This document shows positions 41,451 through 55,017 of a stretch of DNA of 64,000 nt, in pieces; the first letter of the stretch is position 1; each line of letters starts with the position of its first letter. Where the stretch lies: contig MBPM02000076.1 of assembly GCA_001695595.3 (NCBI GenBank), forward strand, positions 124,001-188,000. Direction: 5' to 3'. The position numbers and the translations under genes were made by a program. The notes under the pieces were generated by a model. That model did no database searches and had not been told where the DNA came from. It saw only the letters and a program-made list of their open reading frames with translations. Source of the DNA: Plasmopara viticola. Its lineage: Eukaryota; Oomycota; Peronosporomycetes; Peronosporales; Peronosporaceae.

Positions 41451-44400
41451 TTTCTGTTAATATAGGGTACGAGTGATTCAGCTTTAGCATGCCAACGATA
41501 GCATATGGAAGGATCTTCAGCTGACACCAGCCCTAGCTTTGCCAGACAAAACAAAGTTGTCGAGCGTCGTTTGCGAAGCTATTGATTATATGATCAGCTG
41601 GGCGTTTGTGCAACCAGATAAGGACCGTCATTTTAAAGCAACCTTGCTTCGGTCTAGGGAGCTTCGGACGGCTATTCTATTTACGACGAATATGAAAATG
41701 CACCGGTCGAATCAGATCACTTTTTTGGTCATAGGCCCTTAATCGTCTTTTCAGACTTTATATCGCTCAGGACACAAAGACGGCTGTCATTTTAATAACG
41801 CCGCGCTGGTCTCAAGAATAACAAACTTGGTGCGCATATCGATGCGATTTTGCGCAGGTTGGTTAACGAGCTAGACTATATCAGCAAGGCTGAGTGTTAC
41901 AAAACGGAAGCGAACCTATAACTCTCAGTGCGATCATTGGCTTCATGAAGATGCCAAAGTCGACTGGTCAGACCCTCGACAGTGATTTCAGTTGTATTGC
42001 TGTAAGTGGACAGATCCTCTGCTCTACCAAAAGATGGATCCGGCAGATTCAATCTAAGCCGATGCTCCAAACTACAAATCTTGGGATTTTGTTCTTTCGA
42101 AAAACAAGGTGCTTCACATAGCCGTCATTTAGGTCAATTAAAACCTTGTCTTCTTTTTCATGATTCCCCAAGTATGTAATGATCTATGAGATTTGCCCAA
42201 AACTAAATCACGTGGCTTACGTTGTGAACCCTTCATAGAGCCTTCCAGTACTTGTGGACATTTGTAAGCTCATAAGTCTTTGCTCATAAATGGCAAACGG
42301 ATATAGTGCCGCCTGAGCACGATATTGGAATTGATAGTGATTCGGTTCACATAACTGGGAACCAAACGGCAAGGCTTAAAAAATGGTGTCTAACTAATAC
42401 TACCATCGAGACACAATAGAACCCGCGATTAATTGCTTTATTTTCACAGATTCTATTCTTGACAATTAAATACCTGCTTGGTGATGTCGCCAGCAGACCA
42501 TCGTCATAGAGATGTTCGGTGAGTATTTAAAATTCTCGAATACAATTACGTCAAAACGAAAAGGTACTTGGGAATGCACCGCACAGTATGTGCGCTGAAA
42601 AGTTACATATGTGCGCCGATACTTTATAACACGCTCAGCAATGCGATTTACGCATCTGTGGGTGGTACAATTTGTTACAAAACCGATGTGATACACCCTA
42701 GAGTTCCGCTTGAACTCAGAAGCATTTGTACTTCTTAGTTTTTTAAAAAAAATAAATGACATTTCCCTCTCAGGTCTACGAGTTTTAAAAAAATTAAGAG
42801 TTTTACGAAAGAACGAGCAAGGAAAAAGATGTGATTACGTCCGCCCATGATAAACCGTAGCAATTTCTACGCAAATCTGAGTATAAAAATATAAAAATCA
42901 TCATACAGAGAAATAAAATATTGCTGGATGTAGAGATTGCCTTAAATATGTAAGAGCGAAATAAGATTCGGTACATCGGGAGTAAGGCTGCGAAAGGCAT
43001 GCGTTGGCAAATAATTTCTTTCTGCCCTAAACAATGTCTACTCATCCAAGATTGTTTTGCACTGCGTATAAAGAGGTGTTTTTTTATTAAGTTGACGCAA
43101 AGCCCATCCCCAATTGCATTGGTAACTCTGGTCGCTGAATATCCCCGTAAAATGTCTAAAGAGTTACCTTATTTCATGCTGATACTCATAAAGTGTGGTT
43201 ATACCAACGGGTTCATCACAGATCGGGTCTCTGCCCCAGAACATTACCATAAACTTCGTTCTTTTATCGACCAAGGCCTTTTAATTAACAAGTGAGTATG
43301 ACAACGAGCTCAGTACTTTCAAGGCAATTACCGGGTGATAATGAAACGACGGGGTGTACCGCAGGCGATCCGGTGGATATTTATCCGAATGTTTGTGTGC
43401 TCAGCCTGCTCTCATAATTCTTTGCGCACTATACCTCGTAGGCTAAATAAACACCTTAAGCAATTATAATATAATCGTCTGATAGGACGAAGCATGAACC
43501 ACTCGCGAGTCTTCTGTGTGCGAAATTTGCTTTTTAGAAGCCGATGCTTTATTAAAGCTTCTGAAACACCCACATACATAGTTTCGGTTCTTTTTGATTC
43601 ACATCCCGACATGTTTGATGTCGTGCTTGTTGCGTCAAGATTTCTGGGTCTCTCTGACCAACGCCAAGCTGCTTTTCGGCCTAATAATATCAACCAACTA
43701 TATGATCGTCTTCAGAGGAGATTCGCGAATGGTCATATTTACAGCAAACATAGACGCAGACGTGGAAGTTACTCGATGATAGTCGTTTCGTGTGAGATGG
43801 TTGGGAATGCTCAAAATCGAAGTTACAGCTGATAATTGCGTTGACTGTGCTGAGAAGAGGACATGGCTCTGATCATATACTTCGGCAATGCAACAAGATG
43901 GTGTAATGGGACAAGCAACAAGAATCAAAATTTTGGATGACAGTCAAGGAGCGGTTGCATCAGCGTGCAATGCAGGTCTCTATGTCAAATCAAGCACGTG
44001 AATATTAACACCTGACGACGTTGACCGCGAACAGTCAAGGTAGACTACGTTAATTTATTTGAGATAATACTAAAGAAGGAAGAACATTTAAGCTCTTGCG
44101 TGAGCTAAGCAGGATTAATAAGAAGACGCCCGTGAGGTGAGAGTGTTAAAGATGCACTGCTTTTGCGCAATTCCGTCCCTATTCGTGACAGTTTACTGCG
44201 ACCGAAGTAAATGAAATGGATGACGGATTATGCTCAACAACAAGGATTTTTTAACTTAAATCGTATCTTCTCACTTTGTCTTTTGCTTTCTGATCCGCAG
44301 ACCGCAAAAAACAGGAAGAGGCAACTAGTTCAATCGCTTAATTTGTCTCAACTCTTCGAACTGGTCTAAGTTTGACTATAAACTCGAGTCATTCGCTTTA

Positions 44401-46962
44401 AGCTGATTGCAGTATGCCGCTGAAAGTCCAATTTTTTCGTATAAATGTCCTGTATTACCTTAGTCTCAATTTGATCGATAATGAGCGCGCTTTTGGCGCC
44501 TTTAAGCAAATCCAAATGAATTAGAAGGATACCAAGCTGTCTATTGTATGTGTTTTAAAATTCTCTTATGACAGTTTTCCATTTAGTCAGCAGGATTATT
44601 GCATCCGGTCTTGCTTATTCCCATCCAGATAGCCGACCAATACCCTGTCAAATCCTTCTCCTCTTCATTTCTCCACCAGAGATTTTCGATCACGAGAGTA
44701 ATTTTCGTATTAAAATGAAATTTGGCGCTTCTCAGACAGGCTCAAATTTTATGGTATCTTTTCTTAATTAGTCCAGCTTTGTGGTATGGTCTCTTTTGTT
44801 TTTACTCTACGATCAATTTAAACGTAATATAAAATTAAACAATTTTCAAATGTTTTACTTGAAAGAGTCTAGTTTCTCTCACATTCAAGATCTAAATCTC
44901 TGAGAACGAAATTTCTGTTCGACTGCAAAGTTCACCGTACTTCATTGAACACACGACTAAAAAAATTCTCTAGTTTCGATACATGCGCTAAGAATACTTC
45001 CAGTACCGTCATTTAATTTTCCATGCAACCAGTACATACAATCGTGGGTACATATACTCAAAGGCAAGTAAATTATAGCAATGCAAGCTGGAAGCAAGTC
45101 AGCTTCAGATAGCAGATATTGTTTATTAAAAAAGAATAATCGTATTCATGCTTGCTACTTATTTAGCGACTCTGACAGTAAGCGTCTGTTCATCCTGATA
45201 TCACGAGCAAATCTCTTGTTGAAGCAGGTGTTGTCGAATTTGCAATTTGATTGCCGTCAAAAGTCGAAACATTCACGCCTTGACCTCGGCGGTCAACACT
45301 AGAAAAAAGACAGAATTTTTTCTGTACACCGATGCGAATAATTAAAGCCGAAGTCATCACGAGCTCCTTTGATCGCGGTATACAAGTATTGCAAACTATC
45401 GATCTAAACGTGTATAGGTACATTTCTTAAGATGCATTTACTTGTAAAATTTTCACCAAAGTCCTGTTCCACTACACTTCACTTCGAATAAAGTAATTTT
45501 CTCAACGTTTTACTCACCGATTTGTCGTCGAAATTTTGCTACTGGTGCTATTTTTCCGGTGTTCTCACTATGTCTTGCCAAACCTATGCTATATATTCGC
45601 AAACGTTTGCTGCCCACAATGAGTTGTGCTATACAATCGACTTACGGTAGTGTGTGTTCTGCATTTTAAACGCTACTCTAACATCTTCTGCTGTCGGAGC
45701 TACTGATTGGAAGTTTGTGCTCGCTTATAAGGCTTGGAAGCTGTCACGTCTATTTTTTCGTATAAATTACTACGTTCGAGCACATGAAGCATCACATGAG
45801 AGCAACGTTTATTTTGGCAAACTTTGAGCTCATGCTTTTTTGTCTTCAAGAGAGGTAGGTTGAACGTCATGAATGAATACATTGATCAAGGCATTCACTA
45901 CTAAAGCGCTAATTCCAAAATAAGCCAAGGTGACTGTGCTCATGGAAGGATCCGCCTCGTAATCAAATCATCTAAAGAGCTTGAAAAAAGCAATCTAAAT
46001 CGATTTTCAGGGGGTGTACAATCATGCGCAGGCCATTCCTTAAGGAAGGCAATGTCGTGAGTGCTGCTTGACACCGTGCAACAAGGTTTCGTGAGTCAGG
46101 TTCTGGCCTCTGTTACACGTACGGCTTCTTGGAAGAATGACCGAATGGTACACACTAAGCTAAAAAAGAGAAGATTTCCCAAGACACGAATACTCCTATG
46201 AAATCAGTCAAAAGTTCAACATAGTCAACCCTGTGAAACACGATTGACCAGCTTTTCGTCCGGTTTCTCATTAAAGAGAGGGCAAACACCACGATTACAG
46301 GATTGCATGTGACCATAACCGCTTTAGTGGGCTTTATCGCTGAATTTTGTCTTTTTTTTTATTTGAAGACAAACCAAATCTTAGCTCCCACCGACTCAGT
46401 CTCCGCGGTAGCCGCTACCGTTTGGGCACCGGAGCCCCACATAATCAATGTTTCTTGCGGAACTTAACCACAGTGGTTCATCTCGCTGGTTGTAAGCAAG
46501 AAGGCCTGCAAATGCAGCCACCCCGTCAGGCTAATAAATATCAGCGAGTATTTTGAGCAGCGCGGAATGCACATCCGTTAGATGTGGTAAGTAAGTGCAA
46601 TCGATTTCGGTGCATTTGCGAGTGTTCAGGCAAACATTGTAGTTGTATAGCGTGGGGTCACACAGCTCGGGCGTGCCAGGGGATACACGATATTTGGATG
46701 AATAACTATTTGCTAGTGCAAAGAAATTATAATTATTAGGTCATCTATGAGCTGTATTTTAAGCCTACTGTATGTTTAGTTTTCTTTCGTATCAGCACTA
46801 TATTTTTATCAATATATTCACTTAATCTTATTGTCTTAAGCGATCAAAGTGTGCAACAGACTGCACATTGATGACTGCTTTATCAATAAAAATATGTGTG
46901 TATTTGGTCTTACCTTTAGCTCTTGACAAGCGGCTAAACTTTTATGGCGGTGTAATTTAAAC
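41451..46962. other. Intergenic, decayed fragments only
   Basis: Protein-like fragments occur at 41539-41742 (TKLSSVVCEAIDYMISWAFV), 43100-43293 (KCGYTNGFITDRVSAPEHYH) and 43590-43830, all short and isolated. I recognise none of them. The right end (up to 46962) should include the 3' LTR of the neighbouring copia element, whose matching partner I could not find. Confidence 0.35.
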
Positions 46963-46976
46963 ACTCCCACTCACCG

Positions 46977-49900
46977 CTAATGCTGTGTGTGCTCTGGTGC
47001 TGACTTGGTCTCGATTCCGGAGGCTTCGTGCAGATACTTCAGCATCTTGGTTCCAAGTGCCTTCATCAGCATATCTGCAACCTGACTCTTCGTGTCGATA
47101 TAATCGATCTTCAACAGTTCTTCTTGCACGTTCTCACGAATAAAGTGGTGCTTGATGTCCACATGCTTCGTCCTAGCATGGTATCCGGCGTTATTGGCCA
47201 ACGCAAAAGCACCTTGGTTGTCTTCCCAAACATATGTTTCTTCAGATTGCTCGTGACCCATATCTTTTAGCATTGCCCGCGTCCAAAGAACTTCTTGTGT
47301 GCATAAATTGGGAGCCATATACTCAGCTTCCGCTGAGCTCAGCGCAACTGTCCGCTGGTACTTCAGCTTGAATACCACTGGTGCGCTCGCAAGCATGAAC
47401 GTAATTCCCAAGACCGAGCGTCTGTCATCCGTGTTGCTGCCCCAATCTGCATCCGAGTATGCTTCAATCACAACACTTCCTCTTCCCCGGTAGACGATAC
47501 CGATTTGACGCGTAGTCGTCAGATACAGTACTACTCATATTGCTGCGCTTCAAGGTTGCAATCCAGGGCTCTCCAGAGAACGTGATCGCTGTGTCAACAC
47601 GTGAGCAATATCCGGTCGAGTACATGTCGTTATGTACAGCATGCATCCAATCAAAGAGCGATGAGGCTTTGACCGCATTGTCGACCGTCCCTCTTCCGTT
47701 ATTGGTGCCTGCTTTGCCGACAACCTCAATCCTGATAGGCATGGGTTACCAACGCTCTTGTCGTCTTGTTTACCGAATCGCTTGACCACGTCGTCGATGT
47801 AGCGAGTCTGTTTGATCATCAATGTTCCATCTGACCTGTCGTGATCAACCCCCTTACCTAAATACATTCCGCCTTACCCAGCTCCTTCATCTTAAAAGAA
47901 TTCTTGACTACTTTCTTTACTTGATTCAATTCTTTACTTGTTCTTGCTGAGATAACCATGTCATCCACTATAGTCCAACGTAAGCAAACCCTTCTATATT
48001 GCCCTTGACATAAGCACATTGATCTGCCCCGCAACTCTTGAAGCCATTTCTGACAAAGACACAATGTATTGTATTGTTCCAGGCACTTCCTGCTTGCTTC
48101 AGTCCGCAACTGGCCTTGTTTAGTTGACATATGTATCCTTGAGCATTGTCGACACCATGCGAAACTTTCATAAAAACGTTGTCCGTCAACACGCTATTGA
48201 GAAAAGCCGTGTCGACGTCCAGCTGTTCCATTCGATTGTCGCATTCAGCACATACTGCGAGAAATATTCGGATCGAATTCATGTTGGCAACCGAGGAATA
48301 AGCCTTGAAAAAGTCGACGCCATACTTCTGCTTAAACTTTTTCGCGACCAGTCGTGCCTTGTATCGCACAATAGCGCCATTTTGATCACGCTTCTTGGCA
48401 AATACCCATCGTGATTCAATTGTGCGTTTGATTTTCCCTCTTGGCTTCGATGTCCACGTTTGATTCTCTTCATAAGAGGAAAGCTCAGCATTCATTGCTT
48501 CACGCCATTTATCGCTTCGTCGCTTGTCATTGCTTGAATCGCTTGAGCGTACGTAGTCGGCGAGTCCGTATCACCGTCAATACTCACGGCGTAAGCAAAA
48601 GCGGCTTCCGCAATTAGTCCATCTTCATCAACTCTAGCACACTTCAAAGTCGGTGGGCCCTCACTGCCTTCTGTCGACCCTCCACCATTGGAGCCGTTTT
48701 TTAGCATTAAAACCGGCTCACGTCTATTCTTGTTCGATCCACTTCAGGCCGAAACACCAAACGATCTTCTTGCTGCACTTGAGACGGTTGATGACACTCC
48801 GTTAGCTCGTACGATCCATATCATCCATTTCGATATCCGCGACTGTCTCTTCGACAGCTCTCAAGGGATCATCCGGAACTGGCTGTCGATCCACTTGATG
48901 CTGAACATTGACTGCATCACCATCCTTCATTACTTGATCAATAAGTTCCTGGTTGAGTTCTAGCGTGTCGTAGATGCCACCCACCTCACGCTCATCCAAC
49001 TTTACAGAGCGGGGCACTTTGATCTTGGCATTCTCCAAGTCAAACACGCGATAGCCCTTTGCATTCTCTGCATAGCCGAGAAACATACTTCGAGCTCTCA
49101 AATTCCACTTTGGTCCGTTTCAAATCGTCAGTATGAGCGTATCCTTGCGAGCCATATACGCGCAAGTCATCCATTTGAAGCTTCATTTTAAAAGCTAGCT
49201 TGTACGGCGTGATGCCAGGATGGGCCGTATTGCTGGAGCGATTAATTAGATTAACCGCTGTATCTACCGCTCCCGCCCACCATTCCGTCGAAACGCTCTT
49301 GTAGTGTAAAATGCTGCAGGCTTTCTCCATGATAGTCCTGTCCATACGACCCGCCACTTCGTTTTGATTAGGGCTGTATGGAACGGAGCGCTGGTGTACA
49401 ATGCCGTTCTCTTGGCATATTCAAGCCATTTTCTTGTTTACCTTCTCGGTTCCGTTGCCGGACCGCAAACACCTTAGTCGTGCACCCCACTGGTTTGGTA
49501 TAACGTCCGGAAATACTTGAAGTTGCCAGCCACTTTGCTCTTGCTCTTGATCAGTTAAAGCGCAACATATCGTAAAATCATCCACAAACGTGAAAGCGTA
49601 CTTGGCACCACCCTTCGAGAAAGTTCTCATTGGCCTCATGACATCTGTGTGAACACCCTCCAATACACGCGTCGTCTTTGTCATTGAATGAAACAGAAAC
49701 ACCGTGACCGTCTGCTTGCTCTTTTAACACCCAGCACACAATGTTTCAACATTTTGCTTGATAGCTGGGATACCATTAGTTAATCGCTGTGTCCTGATCA
49801 ATGCATCCTTGCTGTAGTGCCCCATGCGGGCATGCCAAAGCTTCCACTGATTGTCAGCCCCTGATTATTCAACGAGACATGCTTCTCCTTGCTCACAGTC

Positions 49901-50123
49901 AAGAAATTAGTACTTTTCACTTACGTGCCCGACGCAATTGCTTGCTTCTTGGTCCAGATGACGCATAAGAACACGATAACTCCACACTCATACCACGTTC
50001 TGCCAGCTTGCCAACTGACAGCAACCTTCTTTCGAGTCCGGGAATGTGCAGAATTTCAACCATGCGAATGCTCATTTCGTCCAAACCAGTCAGTTTTACC
50101 GTGCCGGCTTCTTTGACGAGCAA
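46977..50123 (-). pseudogene. copia pol (integrase, RT, RNase H), broken
   Basis: Pieces in order on the minus strand: GAG-pre-integrase-like ILHIPGLERRLLSVGKLAE (about 50060-50000); integrase core HTDVMRPMRTFSKGGAKYAF and FVDDF (49702-49421) and STEWWAGAVDTAVNLINRSS (49357-49040); RT with SRWVFAKKRDQNGAIVRYKA and EQLDVDTAFLNSVLTDNVFM (48495-47968); a catalytic region shifted into another frame as IVDDMVISART instead of the usual Y-V-D-D; the RT thumb (47867-47550); and RNase H with SDADWGSNTDDRRSVLG and ALSSAEAEYMA (47471-46977). At least five frame changes separate the domains. Confidence 0.8.
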
Positions 50124-50176
50124 TTTCTTCCCATCTGCAATTGTAACTTCGATACTAACTCCTAGGTCCTTGTAAT

Positions 50177-50725
50177 TTACGCAATGTCTCTCGCATTCTG
50201 CACAATTGTCGTAATCAAGTCATACTCCGAAGGTAGACTGCTGAGATGTACCACCAGCTGGCGTGAATCATCAATTGGCTTTCCCGTAAACTGAAGTCCC
50301 ACCACTAGCTCGTCAAAAGGGTCCAGATGCTCTGACATGCTTGTCCCACTCCTTATCTTGAACTCGTGTAGGCAATGAATCATCACCACGCGATTGTGAA
50401 GAGTCGAGCAATTGTAAAAATCGCGGATAGTTCCCCACGCTTCTATAGCGCGCGTAGCCGACCGAAGCTTGGTCTGGTGCTGAATCCCAACGTCCTGAGC
50501 GATGATGCCTAGCGCATTGGGACCATTAACCAGCCACGCCTCCGTGACGTCAATCTCTTTCTTAATGGCCATGATGTGTTCCAGGAGACCCTTCCGCGCC
50601 AGGATCATCCTCATCTTGAACTCCCAGTAGTTATAGTACCCACTTCCTAGGAGGACTGCGGTGCGCTTGTTAGCCATAGTGGGCGAGGGCGTTGCTTGTG
50701 ACGGAAGGCTTGTCGCGGCTGTCAA
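50177..50725 (-). pseudogene. copia gag fragment
   Basis: The minus-strand frame (GSGYYNYWEFKMRMILARKG, then LPSEYDLITTIVQNARDIA) is a copia-type gag. Its ATG at 50725 follows an open upstream region. It stops at 50177 with no zinc knuckle. The next recognisable sequence is already downstream of the protease active site, which implies an internal deletion at about 50160-50180. Confidence 0.7.
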
Positions 50726-53700
50726 TTTGTTGAGTAGAAAGCAAAAACCGAAGTGAATATATTTATCTAAACCAATGAACGGCTACCATTTTGTAACTAC
50801 TTACTGTGACGTATTCGTAAATACTGTGACGCCATCCGCCTGTTCAACATGCATTCAGCGGTGAAATTTCAACAAAAAGCTCCATCTCTTTGATTTATAC
50901 CAGAAAATACCGGTATGAAATTGCGTGTACCGCCACCGCTCTTTTAGAGCGTGTTTCAACGCAAAGTGACTTGACCAGGCAGTTTACATGCGGATCCTAA
51001 GGGCTCGGGGCATCAAGGATTTGTGTGTTGTGCAACAAGATAAATACATGTGAACATCACAAAATGGAACTCGATTTGTAATTTCACCAGAATTAAATCA
51101 ATATATATAAACACCGGTAGGGACAAAGACATTCGGTGAACCACACATTTTTAGGCAATTTTCCACATGTTTTTAAATGATCTGACGGACAACGTGAGTC
51201 CGAGCCCCAACTACATCACAATTGGCTTTTCAAGCAATCTAGTCGTTCCAAAAAGGAATAACAAATCTTAATTGCGTTTCGACTTGAAAAATGGCCTTCA
51301 TTTCTTCGTGTGAGCTTCAAATTAAGTGTAGAATACCTTTGCATCAGACAAAGTTGATTCTTCTTTTGATTTCTCCACTCACGAAAATTGAAATTTGCAC
51401 TGAAACATAGCCCTTTTAATACGCAAACACTCCTACATTCAATTATGTCTCGCAACGAAGTTTGCTATGCTCTAGCGAAGCCACCTGAAGACTTGGAGAG
51501 CATGGGGACAACAAGTAAATAACCATTGACATTATAGGTGACGATGGTCAGTTCAAGCGCAGAGACGGCAATGCCATTGCCGACGATGACGAAAACAAAC
51601 CGTTGGTGTGAAGCGACGTGTGTTTAATTGCAATATAGCGATAGGACAATCTCCTAGGCATTCAGCCAGCAGCATTTAGGTATGGTCTCAAAAAATGTTC
51701 GTGACGAGCAAACCTCGATGCAAGGCAAATTTATAATTGGCAATTCCATAAGTTGAGCAATACAAAAGAAATGGTGCGTGCTCGGTGATTCTGATAAGCG
51801 GGCATCCGGATTGTGTAAGAACTGATTATGCAAAGCATGAAACATTCCAAAAAGCTTTTCGCCAAGCATTAATTCGGCGAGGTATCCATGAAAGTCTGCA
51901 ATAATGCATGAATTAACCATACGCCAGCTTCTTGCTCAAGCTGCGACATTGGATATTACCCGATGAAAGCCAATTGAAAAGCAGATTAATCGAGAAAACG
52001 TTTGGCGGAGCAAATAAGAGTGATATAGAATGCTACTTTCGATCACTTTTTAAGTAAAACTTCACAATAAAGCGGCATACTTCGTCGACGACATTCCTTT
52101 CATAGATGAACTCCGACAAATCGGTCACTTTGGCGTCGCTAACACGAACGTAAACCGACGTAGATTTAAGGTCTTCATGAGAAGCTTTCGTAATGGTAGG
52201 ATGAACAAGGCATCGGGCCTCATAATCCTGTGTGCCTGTAACCGCGCAATTTTGAAGCGAGACTCAGCAAAATCAACTTGAAGAGTGTTTTCGAGCTCAA
52301 AGCTTTACTTAAAGATCTGACACAAGTTCAGCTCATGTCAATATACGGCTAAATTCTAGCACGGTAGCACAAGCGTCCTATCCACCTAGGATGTTGTATT
52401 TTGTGATGCAAAGGACAAACTGGTCGTGCGCTCAGGCGGCCGAGCCAAAATCTATTTGTTTGCGTATGCGATTCTGGCTGTTGGATCAGAATGTCTTTGG
52501 TGCGTCGAAAAGAATAATAATTCGCGTGTGGAAAAAGCACATGCCGGAAAAGGCCTCAAGTATATGCACTACTGTACGATCTCGAATTAGCTTGGGTTAA
52601 TTAAGCTTAGAGTTCTAATTCAGAAATGCCAGGTAAAGCTGTGGAGGAATGGACATGCCTAGTGTGTAATCATCTCGCGTAACATTAGATGCCTTAAGCG
52701 GCCTTATAAAGATCTGCGCAAGCTTACCTGAGTTAAAATAGTAGCTTTCGAAGTATATATTTTATAAGGTGATAGTAGTCGATCACGGACCTATAGATCG
52801 CAATCTTTTGCAATTATGTACACCCACTGTCAGCTTTTGTTTATCCTCTACAAACTGCAGAGCCTCACGGACATATCGAGTCGCCAAATGTGACGATGTA
52901 GCACAGTGATTTCTAAAAGTAGGCGTGTAGGAGGATACACAATCTGACGGTGAGCATCTGATGTTGAAAATCATTTTGCATGGTGTAAATATAGAGCGTC
53001 TTTATTATGACTGCATTAAGTAGATTCCGAAGCAATAGGCACGTTAAAAGCAAGCTGCACTCTTTTAACCGCATATTAAGATATGTACAAATGACGTTAT
53101 AGTCACGATCGGACGCCCCCGGAGCCTAGGTTGGCACTATAACGCATGTTGTAGATTTATTATCTATGGCTCAAAACCTAAGCAAGTTCTACGATTAGCG
53201 CATATTCCGTCCGATGTGACTGAGGTCTAAAGTGCACAATCATAAACTCTAAAAATTGTTATTAATATCGAACTGCGGAGATAAGATACCCGAGACCGGA
53301 TGCAAGCCAGCCTTGGTATTGATCTCCTTACAAAACCAAATAAATTCAAAATGAGGCAGTTGATTCGGTGCACCAAGCCTCTGTTAAGTCTCGTTTCTCT
53401 TTAAAGCTAAGGTTCCATCACTAATTCCTCACAAAGAGTGGCCGTTCTAAGAGCCCCAGCAACGCGCAAAGTAAATGAACGAACTGCTCCACGCCGGTTT
53501 TCTTTTTTTTGTCTGGATGTACACATTAAAAAGTCTTTTCTTCTTTTTTGCCAAAAAGAAAACGGAGACCCATTACGGACATCAATTTGTGTCGGTACTT
53601 GGCGGTGGAAGACCTTCGCGCAGTTTGTTGGCAATGAAATTAACCACAACATATGCCGACTTTTGCTGTCTCTAAGTTTACCCTCTCCTTTCTTATACCC

Positions 53701-54364
53701 AATATTGACAATAAATTAGGTCGGGTCTTGGCCCCTTGTCTTTGTAGACCTCGATGTTCTCATCGGTGGGGCTTTTACACAAGCAACACTTTCGAAATTT
53801 TATCAAGCGATTTTGGCAACATGGATGTTAAGATGGGGCATCTTCGCAGTATTAGCAGGCAGGAGTTAACCGAACCGTCTGCACCGCTTCTCATCATCTC
53901 TGTCACTTAAAGGTGGGGGTAGCCGGCCGAAATTTCTTTTGAACGGCTACCCCTACTGTGGTGGATTGAAAACGTTAATCAGATCCATCTTGTCCGAACA
54001 GCCCCTTAGCGAGAAGATTAAAAAATGACTCGCCGCCTACGAGTCAGGTTTGTTGCAGGCGCAGCCCTCAATGTATGCATCGATACAGAGGGCGGTTATG
54101 CTGTAGAGGCACCTTAGAATGTCAAAGCAATCTTCTTGAGAGTTGGATGTGTCACAGCTTAAGGCCCTGCGTGCTGACAGCTGTCTTCGCCTCTGTTTGA
54201 CCATCATTATGACTGGATGTCTTTCATATGAGAGTCAAATGAAGCTCCGTAGCACACATAGCCCATATGTTCATGCAATCCAATTTCTAGTTGGGAAGGG
54301 AGGGAACTGTCCACTACATAAAGCAGATCTTCTGTGCTCAAAGCTAAATTCTTGTTGAAAATAG
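50726..54364. other. Intergenic, no supported gene
   Basis: A tggtagcc on the minus strand near 50790-50797 could be a diverged primer-binding site of the copia element. Protein-like frames at 51654-51920 (minus, ADFHGYLAELMLGEKLFGMF) and around 53475-53870 (plus, DLDVLIGGAFTQATLSKFYQ) are short and broken. Nothing else is recognised. Confidence 0.35.
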
Positions 54365-54782
54365 TGTGACACAGTTGCGAAGGAAGCTGATTGAAGTCGG
54401 CTGTCGGACGAGGTTTAGGTGCGGACGAGGTTTAGGTGCGGACGAGGTGAAGTCGTAGACGATGAGGAGCGTTAGTTGCGTAAAGCAAAATAAAATGTGA
54501 AATTGGTTGGAGAGCTTTTACGACTTATTTTCTTGCTACAGCCAATTGATAGATCTCAGCCATCTACTGCTACCATCATAAAAGCTATGATTCTTCTTTA
54601 TCACATCTCACTTCTTACACATCCTTGACTTCTTTAGGCCAATGAGGCCTCTTAGTTTCCAATGATTGTGGAACATCTGGAATTATCTTCTGGCCGGGAA
54701 CTGCATTATCGCCTATTCCTATGGATAGTATCAATGCATATGTGTTATGGGAACATTTTCATCATTTTGCGTAAAAGCCGTC
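54365..54782 (-). repeat. gypsy LTR, left copy (3' LTR), truncated at inner end
   Basis: Begins tgtgacacagttgcg, matches the right copy through cttattttcttgctaca, tatcgcctattcctat and catcattttgcgtaaaagccgt, and then diverges where the right copy continues to its ...gtcaca end. It contains three tandem copies of a 17-bp unit (gcggacgaggtttaggt, about 54403-54445) where the right copy has one. Confidence 0.8.
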
Positions 54783-55017
54783 AATATGATGTCTACTTTA
54801 AAAGATAGGGTTCGTCTTTCTGAATGATTGATATCTGCTTTATTTTCTTCACGGGCTCCTAAGTGCAAGCCACCAAATTATGTACTGTAAGATTCCTTCG
54901 TACTTACGATGTCCAATCAAGACTTCAACGAGGTGTCCCTCGAAGCCATCGACCAACATGACCTTATTTATCTTTTGTAGACGCATGGGGTCTTTGCAAT
55001 AAGTAAAGTTTGAAGCA

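Larger units (their letters stand above)
46964..50725 (-). mobile_element. Ty1/copia retrotransposon, minus strand, broken
   Basis: Minus-strand coding order is gag, (no protease core), integrase, reverse transcriptase, RNase H, the copia order with integrase before RT. Just after the RNase H stop (46977) the minus strand has a purine tract, ggtgagtgggag, directly followed by tgtttaaattac, as expected for a polypurine tract and the first bases of a 3' LTR. I could not find a matching direct repeat on the other side, so LTRs are not annotated. Multiple frameshifts make it inactive. Confidence 0.8.

Noticed and set aside
46560..50900. LTR pair for the copia element
   Set aside because: A tract and LTR-like start are visible at 46963-46976 and a weak primer-site-like sequence near 50790, but I could not align any direct repeat on the two sides.
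53920..53975. Short hairpin gggtagccg...cggctaccc
   Set aside because: Arms of about 9-10 bp occur by chance in a window this size and nothing around it supports a function.
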